Shown here piece by piece: positions 50,250 through 62,200 of a stretch of 64,000 bases of DNA. The first letter of the stretch is position 1. The number at the start of each line of letters is the position of its first letter. The stretch is from Phoenix dactylifera. Lineage: Eukaryota; Streptophyta; Magnoliopsida; Arecales; Arecaceae. The position numbers and the translations under genes are program-made. The notes below the pieces were generated by a model. It saw nothing but the letters and a program-made list of their open reading frames with translations, was not told where the DNA came from and ran no database searches. The DNA lies in the NCBI RefSeq assembly GCF_009389715.1, contig NC_052399.1:13581646-13645645 (forward strand). The letters run 5' to 3'.

Positions 50250-53200
50250 TCATCTTCCTTTTATCATTCTATCCTGAGTAGACACATTGCTCTGCCGTGA
50301 AAATGAACTGCAACCAGTTCTACAAACCACGGATAAGATGCATGTTACTACAACAACACTTAAAGAAATCGCAAGTGAAGGATCAGCTCCAGGGGTCCAT
50401 GCTGGTGCTAAAGGTTGTACACTAAATGATGCAAACCCTGTCCGGGTTTGATTTCCTCTGCAAAAATTAGAGATGGTTAGAATAATCAGAAAAAAAAAAA
50501 AACGTTACTAGGAAATCTCCAATCACCGAACTTAATTATCTAGCCGTAAACTGCTGGCATAAATGAGATGCTGTTTATTATTCCATGAGAGAATAATATA
50601 AATGATTCTGCAGGAATCTGATGATTTGCATCATGATGCCCAGAAGGAGATCAACCGATTATGCATTTATATGCTTCTGTTTTCTTTGGGATTGAGTTGT
50701 ACATGGCATGCTAATGACAAATGTTGTCCTAGGAATCACCTCCAATGTCTTGAAGCATCACTCAGGACTCGTACAATGCATAAATTACAAATTATGTTTG
50801 AGATATAGCTGCTGTTTATGCACGAAATATTCAACACATGTTACAGCCAGAGTTCTACTTTATGGATCACTTTTCCCTTGACAGAACATCAAAGCTGCCA
50901 TGATGCATGCAATATTAAATTTCGAAAACTGATGCTGTTTGCACACTAAATGTTTCAATACACAGTACAAGTTAGAAAATAACAATAACTGTCAAAGTTT
51001 TATTTTATTTTATTTATTTTTTATCCTTCCAAAGGAGACTAGACCATGCCATACCCACAAGTCCTTTGGCAGAAAACTTCAACCTACAGAAACTTGTAAG
51101 ACCATCTGCTTAATCAGTTCAGCGAAAAGTGGTCATCAATTCTGACACAATTTAAGTGCCAATAGTGAGGTTGACATATGACGCAATGCATGCAGGGTTG
51201 ACAAGAGTTGTTTACCCATGCTTATTTTTTTTATAAAAAATAAAAGAAAAATAAAAAAAAGAATGCTCAGCATCAACGAGTACCAAGCCAATATCATCTA
51301 CACAAAATAACCCTGGGATACAGAGGGTATTGCAGCAGCATGCATGCCCAATGCCAGCATCAGCCCAGCATGCATGCCCAATGCCAGCATCAGCCCAGCA
51401 TGGTCAGAATGGACCAGAACTTGAATCCTCTATAGTCATTAAGGTGATAAAAGAATAACAAGCAACCACCCAGTTTATGGATGTTAGCTCCCAAAGGAGA
51501 GAGAGACACACTGAACATCTCAAATTTAAGACTCAAAACGCTACTATTTAATAGTTAGATGCCAACAGCAAAAGTCAAGACTTAAGACAGTAATTCCCTA
51601 TTACTTTCTTCCTTATGGCCTTCGATGGTAGCATACCAAATACTTTCTCCAAACCAAAACCTTCTTTTTTTCCCCTTTCTTTAGAATTTTATATCAATTG
51701 CAAAAGGGAGAATAATAGCCATCATTTTAGACTTCTTGACATAAATCTAAATTGGCTACCATTTTTTTATTTTCATTGATTATCATCTCTTTCCATAATG
51801 TAACAGTGAGCTATCAATTGAGTTCCACAACCGTTGGTGAAGATATCTACATGATCTTTACTTTATAGAAGCAGTACCATAAGACTCTTTAGTCAATAAA
51901 GTGTTTTCAAGTTCTTGTTAAATAAGCTAGCTGATCACATCAACCTGACTTCTATGGTGAATTTTTTAAACCTTGGTATCTAATGTCCTACTGTTTCTAT
52001 TCTTACCAAAACTTTGACTGTCTTAATTGAATAAAGAGACAACTAGAGACTCTCTAACTGCATCTCTTTTGAATAAAAATCTGCAACAGAATCCTTATTT
52101 AAGAATCTCTACAGGTAACCTTTTATTTTGTTCAATCTCAACATCTTCAAAAAAAAATCTTATCAAAATATGAAGTTCCCTCCCTCGCTAGTAGATACAT
52201 TTCTTCCTCACATTCTTTCAAACCTAGGGTACCTTACACATGATCATAAGTTGCATATTCTTGCTGACTAGCATTTCTAAGTCCTCGAAGTCATCTGTTT
52301 TTATATATCCTTGAAAGCATGCTCTCTTTTCCTTGGTGGACTTTCAGGGCTTGATTTCCAATTTTTTCCAATATTATATCACGAAACATCATTTTGTTTT
52401 GCTTAAATTTTATCACCTTATCCTTGGGCATTCATTCTAGAGCTATCAGCCTAATGCTGTGTGGTTAGGCATTCTATTGATATCACCGAACTTTTGCACA
52501 TTGAACTCTGTTTTCTTCTTAGGAAACACCAATACATACATACATACATACATACATATGTACATATGTAAATACATGCATGCATACACACATATACATA
52601 GGTAAGTACATATCTAAATATGTACATACACACATGTCCGTGTATGGGGTAAACAAAATTCACTTCTCATTTAGAATATGTATTTGCTATTGCAATATCA
52701 TAGGTCACTGAGAGGCCTAGAATGGAACCAACTTATATCGTATAGCTATATCCTCCAGCTGCATTTGGTTGCGGAAAATTATTTGCCCAGGATAAGGCAA
52801 AAGTGAGGAATAAAAACGGGGTTCAAACACAGGAATAATGAGGAGTAAGTCTATTCCACCATTTTCTCAGAAAAATTCTGTTGTCTTGAAGAGATAAATG
52901 GGAAGAAAGTATCTTGAAACTGCCAAAAAGTACCCCTATGTCAACTTGTCTGCTCTGGCAAAAAAGTAATGTTGTTTGACAGAATGGGCAAAATAAATAG
53001 GAAAAAGTTATCCAGTAAGTTCTTCAAGTTTATCCTGCCTGCATGAAAATGTAAGCCACCATTTACAAGTATCCTTTTTTCCCTTTGAAATTTCTTACAT
53101 TAGTCCATTTACCTCTTTCCAGAACAGCTTCTAAACTTTTCTTCATGCTTGTAGTACATGAAGCGCTCTCTCCACAATGATTTCCTCATCTGAATCCAAC

Positions 53201-56200
53201 TTAGGAGCTACCAGTCCATTACTTAACCTTCTTAACATCTAAGATCTTATCCATCATTTCTTAATCCACCAGTATAAGGATCCATGTAGATGTAGCCATC
53301 ACAATTTCCTAAGAATTTGTTCATCTCCATTTAATCTTTTATAAGAACAAGCAAATAATAAGTCTCCTCAGTGTAATATCCAATATCCACTAACTCTCTG
53401 CTGACTGCTCTTTCCATTTTCAGGACCAGTTTCTTTGCTTATCTTTGCTCAGTATTTCTAGGAGACAACCTAACTCTAGCCACCGAGCTTTGTTAAGTAA
53501 TGCTCTAACTCCTATCTGTTGCACCAAAGAATTACATGGCCGTGCAACACCTACACCTCATTGTTGCAACAGCTACAAATAAATTTGTTAAACTAACCTG
53601 AGTCTTGTTCCCATACATCCAACTCAAGGTCCGCAATCTCAGTATCGGATACCATATTGATATCTTATCGGTTCAGTTCGGTATGATATGGTATGGTACA
53701 CCTCTGTACTGAACTAGCTCTCTAACCATTTTTCACAATTTTTATCTCGGTACGCCTTGGTACAGGTTGGTACGCCTCGGTACACATCGGTACGCCTCGA
53801 TACAAGTCGGTACACCTCGGTATGGGACAATAAGCCTCGTTACGGGCAATACAGGGCTTGTACGGACTTGAAGTTAAGTTTTGTACAGTTCCCCTCCTAG
53901 TACGGTACAATACGCACTATATCGGATAGTACGGGGCGACACCGCAAACCATGATTTAAACTAAAGCTGTATCTCTCTCACATGCATTCTATATACTTGG
54001 ATTCTATATTATCCAACATTTTGATCCATGTCATGCTTACTGCTAACTTTTAAAACATCCATTACATGTCAAAGGCATGTGGGCATCGCGTAACAGTGTC
54101 GAAACACCTTATTACAGTCTCTATCTCAATTATCTTGCCTTTATTTTATTGGACATGACCCCATTACTCCATCTATCTCTCCAATCATTTAGTAAAAAAA
54201 CAAGTTATGATCGAGTTAGAAAGCTATTAATGATGTTAAGCACAGAAAATTCAAGACACCGAAATCCTTCTTGATTTTATTCCAAGAATTTGCTAAAACA
54301 AAAATTATATGCTACCTATACTACTTTTACAAACTAAATACCTTTCCAAATTCTGTGAAAAATGATAATGCTAAATTAAAGACTTTCATTTTGCTTTATA
54401 AGAATTCAACACTTTGATTCACTAAACACATATTACATATGAAAGCATCAACTAGCTGCTCAGTTTTAAGATAGCCCACCAATTATGGCATGGACTACAC
54501 CTGCTGGCCTCATCCACAATTAAAAAATGTGAAAATTGCACTATCATTTATATATTAAATCAGCGACGTTCCACCATCCAACTTCCTTGAAGATATTGCA
54601 TTCAAATAAAATAACTTCTCCTCTCTTGTCTACACATTTATTTTCATTCAACAGTCTTGCATACCCATGATATTCAACAATTACAATATAGCAGTTAAAA
54701 TTGCAGGTCAACCTTTGGTTTATTTAATAGAAAATTGACATTTAAGCATAAACAGAGTATCTGATATACTTGACATCATTTAAGGAAAAGTTATTGCAAG
54801 CAAAGAATATAATGAATCCCATTGAATGATTGCAGCAAAATATATGATCATATAAAACAGGAACATACCCAAACAAATTCCTGATAGAGCTCCACAAGGA
54901 ATCTTTGGTCCTTTTTCGTGAAGAATGGTTTTGCCTCTTTCTCGTTTTCTGTTTCTTAATATCATTGTTGCGCATCCCTACAGAACGATGCACAAAAACA
55001 ATGTATAGAGTTATAACAGATACTATGAGGCAGCCCCTCATGAGGAGAAAACCAATTACCTCTCGATCGGATTGATGAAAACTCAGTAGCCCTGAGAGAT
55101 GCCAACTCTTCAACTAGTGAGCGCTCCGCATCACTGTGCACATTAAACGTAATTTAGCAAGTAAAACTGAATATGAACTAGAAAATTTATGACCGACAAA
55201 TTTTTTTAAGAAAAAAACAAAGAGGCGAAGTACCAAACAATTCTGGAACCAGAGGGGGATCCCCCCCCCCCCCCCCCCCCCGCGCGCACTTCCAATTTTC
55301 CTTTGTTATGCAATAGTAGCGTGCATACTTGCCCCTCTTTGTAGCTTATGTTTCTAGAGTACTCTCTGATGCTGTTAAAGTATATCAGAATTTCTTTTGG
55401 AAAGAATGTTGCATCCACGAGATCTTATGAACTATTCATCCATGGATCACTCCTAAAATTCTTGTTTCTTTTTAGAGTATATCAAAACTAAATAACCTGT
55501 TTAACTCAAATATTTTCTACTCAAATAGAATTTCAATAAAAATAAAAGACCTACTAAATCGAGAAAGATTTCTATAGTTTAGTCCCCCCTTTTTCCACTC
55601 TCTATCCAGGTATTCAAGGAAATATAGGGTCCAAAAACCCACCAAAAGAGCCTAAAATTTGCACCTAGTTCCTCTTCCTTCGTTCTATAGAGCCCTCAAG
55701 TATTTTGAGTGTAGACCGAAATATATCTATCTATATTCGTTTTCGTATCCGGATCTATCCATATATCGATAAAAAAATTGAGCATCCGATTAATATCTGT
55801 ATCCATATCCATATCTATCGAAGAAAAATGGGTATGGATATGGATAGACAACTATCCAATTCTTATATAAATATTTGATTCTATTTGTAATCCAATTTAA
55901 TTTTATATAGCACTTATGAATTTTTAAAGAAAATAAATTACCAAATTAACATACTATTACCTTGATTTACCATCTACTTATATCTTTGATTTTGTAGTCA
56001 TAAAGTTTAATCTTATATCCGTATTTATATTCATGATTTATATCCATATCCATTTAAAACAACTATGGATATAAATTTTTTATATCCAACTAACATCTAT
56101 ATCTGTATCTATATTTATGAAACAAAACGAATATGGATATGGATATACTGGTATCCAATCCATATCCGGTCCGATTTCAGCCCTAATTTAGAGTCTATTC

Positions 56201-59200
56201 CAATTTTTTATATAAAAGATTGTTTCCACATTGCCATTTGAACCCCTACTCATTCCCAAAAACAGTTCTCCTAATGCTTTGAGTGCTTATTTCATATTGA
56301 ATTCATCCTTTTTTTACATTAATGAGAACAAATAAATTTTGATGATTGCAAAGAACTAGAACATATGCAATGTGATATCAATGGCGGCCCTTCAAAATTT
56401 CCTAATTGCTCCACTTAATTAAGACCAAGGAATATTGAACCAGCCAGTACCGAACCGATTCAGTTCGGTGTTAAAAAATGGTACCGGCCGGTATCGGCTA
56501 GAATTGGTGCGAACCGACCAGTTCGCACCGGTTTCAAATTCTTTTGGATTTTTGGATGCGTGAATCAGGCCAAACCAGTGGTACCGGTTCGGCGATCCTT
56601 GATTAAGACAAAAACTACACTTGACTCCAGTCCAATGTTTTTCATTCAGCAGAAAGATATGATCCCAACTTAGATTTTGCAACTTTAAAAGGCAAGATGA
56701 GACAACACTAAGTAGATCACCAATTTTCAAAAATTAAAATTATAGGTATATTTCTAAAACATAGCAATATATAACAATTCAAGACCTCACCAAAAAAGAA
56801 TAGCCAAGAGTGTTATTTGGGTTTCTTGACCCTATATACCCAAGATATGCCCAATGCATAACTAATGTGGGACTAAATACACATCTGCATGATTCTTCCC
56901 ACACTCGCCTCATTTAAGCTCAGACTAATGTCCAAATTCAATCACAAACATTATGAGCGGCATGTGGCCAATCCCAAATAGAACTCTTCTGCAATATCCC
57001 CTAGTCCATATAGGACATGGATCGGGCCTACTCTGATACCATTTGCAACAACCCAGGGCCTCACCATGGGTCCATTGGTTGTGCATTGGGCAAATCTTAG
57101 GTGCTTATACAAGGGCAAGATATCCAAATAACATCTTCTGGCTAGCCTTTTTAGGTAAGATCTTGTATTGCTATAAATAATATCAGAGTGGGCTTAACCC
57201 ATGATATGGGACACTGCAGCATGGGCTCTTTTAGGACTGAACACAATCATGGTATTTGTGATTGGATTTGGACCTTTAGGCTAGCTAGAATGCCAATGCT
57301 TAAGCAATGGGGAATAATTAGGACCTGTGAGAGCATGTGTTTAGTCCCACATTATTTATACCATGGGTAAATATTGGATACTTATATAAGGCTAAAGAAC
57401 TTAAATAATACCTTTATGGTAGCCTTTTTCGGTGAGGTCCTTGATTGTTACAAATGGTATTAAAGCAAACCAGGCATATGGCCCATATAGACTAGGCATG
57501 AGCATTTTTGGAATGACCACAGGCTGATCGTGGTGTTTGTGATTAGATTTTTTGGTGCTTGCGATTGGATTTGAATGGAATTGAACCATTAGCCTAGTAA
57601 GGATGCCAGGATTCTAATGAGGAAAGTATATAAAGATCCATGCATGTGTGTGTTTAGTCCCACATTGGCTATGCACTAGCTAGATCTCGAATCCTGGATC
57701 GTTATAAATAATATCAGAGCAAACCCAACACATGACCCATATAGACTAGAAGACACAATAGCACAGGCCCTTTTTCGAGCTGACCATGATTGTGGTGTTT
57801 GTGATTGGATTTGATTAGATTTGGACCTTGACCTGGCGAGGATGCCATAGCTTAAACGGAGGGAGAGCATTACGACCTACGTGAGTGTATTTAGTTCTAC
57901 ATTGGTTATACACTGGACATATCCTGGATACATGCACAAAGCTAAAAAATCTAAATAATACCTGTGGGATAGTCTTTTTAGATGAAGTCTTGGTCTGTTA
58001 TACAATGATATAAAAAAATATCTATTTTTAAGTAGTTACCTATGATAACATCTAAAGCTTTATAAAGTGTTGCTAAGCTTGCTATTTATAAGAAAATGGT
58101 AAACAAAAAATTAAAACAATATTTTTCCATAAGATTTTTTTTCAATTCTTATTATTTTCATAAGAAATTTTCTTTTTATTGTAACAGAATTTTTAATGGC
58201 TTCTGAATGTATAGACCAGCCACAAGCAATAAAATACCCAAAAGCAAACCTAAATGGATTGTATAATCATCATATACTATTTTCACACAAACCATGTTCT
58301 CTTTTTGGGTGGGAAACTTTGAAGAAAACCATTTCTCACCTAAAATCCATGGATTCTTAGCTATATTCATGCAATTAGATCCATAACATCAGCCAATAGA
58401 CATAGAAATATAGTATATCATGCAAATACATAAACGAAAACCTCCATATATACCAAAAAAAATAATCATGGACCAAAACCCAGAAAGAAAGAAAGAAACA
58501 GAAGTGTCCTCTTAGAAAGAAAAAAGAAAACTTGGTTGCCTATTCAAATCGTTGATTAAGGTATTGCGCACTAACCTAGCAATGGCACAATATGTACCAT
58601 GCCCTGTTAGTGCTTAAAATGCATTGGCACTGCCTTGCGCCAAGCTATCATGCCAGCCAGCACTTCAATTATAATTCAAATGGAAACCACACAATTCACT
58701 ATCATGTCCACATAATTGGATTATTCACCAAAGTCAAAAGCAGGTTTTGGGGTTTCCATAGGCCTGCAGATCATCATGAACTACCCGCAAAAAAGAACAG
58801 AATGTTTGGGACTACGGGCTGTGTTTTAACAATCATGGCTGAGCTGTTAAGCATAGAACTATACTCCAATATACCAGGTCAATATGGCACCATAAAATGG
58901 ATACATAATCAGACTAGCAAGCGGACCATGTACCTTCCCTGCAATGTATTAATAGGTGGCCACAATGGTGTGCATCATACAATTGTGTACCGTTTGCTGT
59001 TGGTCTTCATAGAATCTAATGGTAAGTCATAACATATGGAAAACAACAAAATTACGGTAAATCATAACACATGAAAAACAGTAAACAATAAAATAAAAGG
59101 AACAACATTTTTCATGAAGTTAACAATAAACTTAACATCTGAAAAGATTTGTATTAGTGAACTCACTTTGTAAGGACCTACCATATGGATTTTGTAATGT

Positions 59201-62200
59201 TAAAACAAGGAAAAGATAATGGAAAATAAGCAACTTACTGAGCAACCCATTGCTACAAGTTATTGAATATTATCATAAAAGTTAAAATGTTAACATAAAA
59301 GTGATAAAAGGAAGAAAGAGACTTGAACCTGATATTTTTGGGGATCTCTACCCTTACAGTAAAATGATGATCACCTCGAACTGAAGGTCTCTTGATGTTT
59401 GGAACTCCCATGTTAGAAAGCTTTAGTGTCTCTCCCGGTTGTGTACCAGAGGGAATTTGAAGATCTCGGTATCCTTGAATTGTCTCCACCTGAGATGGCA
59501 TTTGACTTTTCATTGCACATATGAAAAATTATTTTAACCAATAAAATTAATTAATTATATAGTGGTATCAAATTCTAAGAAAAGGAATCATACATCAATG
59601 TGGAATTAGCATTCAGACTTGATACAGGTACTTAAAAACAAATACATTACTCCTAAATGGCAAAACTGACCAATCAATTTGACAAATTTTTTTATTGAAC
59701 TTCTCCAGTTAACCTTAAGAAATAGCAACAAAATATTGTTAACATCTAGAACAATGGAAACCAGTCTAATTAGTTATTAATAAATTAGCCATGGCTTAAG
59801 CTTAATAGGTAACCTTATTTCAAAAAATAATTCTAGATTTAGACAATATTAGCTACTCATTTTTATGCATTTGTAGGATTGGGATACCTATCCTCAGGTC
59901 CTCAAAAAAGATGAATCTCTGACGATAAATTGTTTTGCATGGTTCTCACCAAGGTTGCAACAGACTCAAAAGTAGCTTCACTGACAGCTGACCAGCCAAG
60001 CACGCCTAAGGGTCAGTCTGGTTTTCTACTACATCAGTATGTGGAATCCTTTCAGAAGACAATCAGACTCTTCAATGATTTGTCTTCTGGCAGGCCTGAC
60101 ACAGCACTCTGATACTAATAACCAATAAAAAAAGCAACAGATTCACAGAAAGATGAAAGACAGACTACAACAGTCTAAACTACTACGAAGGCAGAGGTAA
60201 AGGGATCTTCTTTCCTTTTAGATCCCATATGAGGGATGTCTTAATTACTTTTTATTAGAAATAAAATTTAATGGACATAAGATTTGAAAAGGATTTTATT
60301 AGCTGCTAGAAGGATGAAAAATATAAAGCAACTTTTTGAAGGTTTGGAACAATTAGAAAAGAAGCAATGTTGAGTGCTGACACTGTTACCTTTACTGTAG
60401 TTCCTAGAATTGCTTCAGTGTAATCTATACTGACATCTGAGTACAAATTAAGACCCTTCCTCTGAATTCCTGGTTTCTCATTTACACGAATGAACAGATA
60501 AAGATCACCAGCTATACCCCTGCATAATAAATTACCTGATGATCAATACAATTCCACAGTAACTAGGAGTATCTACACTTATTCCAGACAAGAAGAAATA
60601 AAATAGTTATCAAAAAAATACAGAATTTAGTATTTCATGAACAAATGGATAACCAAGAAAAATAATGTTCCCTCAGTGCAAATTGAGTCAAGGTCACAAT
60701 TTCCAGACAAGGAATATATGCATGATAGAATATTTAAATGCTAAAAGTTTTTCTTTTAAAAGAAAAACTACTTAAATGTTACATTGAAAAATATATTTAT
60801 GTGTATAGGGCAGAGATTGTATAACAACATCCAAGCAGATGTAACTTTACTCTTCATATGAAGCACTCGCTGCAACAATTTTAGAACCCGACATCTCAGT
60901 CACCTCAGTGGATAGCAGATATACAATGATCTGAGATCTTTGTTTATCTTTGTAAGATGGAAGGTTGAGAAAATTCAAAAAGGACCAATATTTTCGGAGA
61001 CGTAGGCCTCCATAACATAGGATATGAGATATATAAATATTGGCCAATACAGTAAAATCAAGATCAATTGTCATCTTAAGGCATTGATTTTAATATTAGT
61101 AACAAAAACAACCCATTTAAGGTTGTAAAAGTAAGCTTGAAAATTCTCAGCTGATCTATTGATATCGTGCCAGCCGATATCCCAGGATATATTGCCTCAT
61201 AGGTTGAAATGATAAAAGCCAATGTTTTTCATATATATCATATTTAATGAAGGCTTAATACCATGGTATGCTGAACCGGCACGTATCGGACCGGTCCGAT
61301 CCCTGACAGGTTCGGTTCAAGCATGGAAAATGATTCCGGCCTTCCGCTGCGTATGGTGCGAACCGAACCGGTTCGCACCGGTACTAGTATTGTCCCAGGC
61401 GGTTCTGTCTGGTATCGCTCCGATAGGCGACCAGTACCCCTACCGGTACTAGTTCAGCGTACCTTGCCTAATACTAAACGAACTAATATACCGAACGAAA
61501 CGATAACTTACTTTTTTATTTTGAACTATGACCAACTCGACCTTAAGGGAGAGGGGACCTCATCAAAAGGTAAGAAAATCTAGGCTAAGTGAAATGCTTT
61601 TTTTATTGTCTAGTAGGTGTCATAGAGAATCAAAAGCCCTCCCCAACCCCAAGATGAACATTGAACTTTACCTCTCACATGCATTGATGGACGAGGGCTT
61701 TTCTCCCTTTGCTTCTCAGCCAAGATAGTGCCAACAAAGAAAATTTGCTTTTCTAGATTTAACAATTGAGTTAAGAAATATCTCAAAACTCCTACATTCA
61801 AATAAAAACATAAAAATAAAAATAACAAGTAAAAATAATGAGAAAAACTGAAATATACATTGCAACCCCTCTCAAATATTAAAAGTTCATCTCCGAGCAA
61901 CAATTTCTTTGCTTGTCTCTCACTACAAAAACCTTGCAATTTTTCCTTTGTTAGTCTCATGAGTATGGATCCTTGTCCTTGTCCAAGCCTTTTCCCATCA
62001 AATATGGTATCACTTATAGCGCTGAACTCCATGTTAAGAAGGCTCCATATAAGGATTGAGCAGATTTCACAACCAGCTGTCAACAGTTGTGGGTTCTCTA
62101 GAAATTGGGGCCACAATTCCTAGAAAACCCAAATTCAGGCAAGAAAGACCTACCATGAAACCTATAAAGCTAGCTGTTGGGATTGAAGGCCTACCTACTA

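Larger units (their letters stand above)
50458..54868. other. Last large intron of the DnaJ gene (if the terminal exon is correct)
   Basis: A 4.4-kb AT-rich stretch with a (TACA)n run at 52531-52560, a 30-bp tandem duplication and a GTAC-rich MITE at about 53625-53953. The zone 51540-53600 has no recognisable coding or terminal-repeat structure. Confidence 0.45.

Noticed and set aside
58592-59032. Longest unexplained plus-strand open frame in the DnaJ introns (146 codons)
   Set aside because: No domain, signal or low-complexity pattern is recognised. It lies antisense within an intron and has ordinary AT-rich composition, so it is probably chance.
61610-62116. 168-codon minus-strand open frame
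   Set aside because: It is inside a DnaJ intron, adjacent to a MITE, and shows no recognisable motif. The hydrophobic stretch comes from an AT-rich tract.
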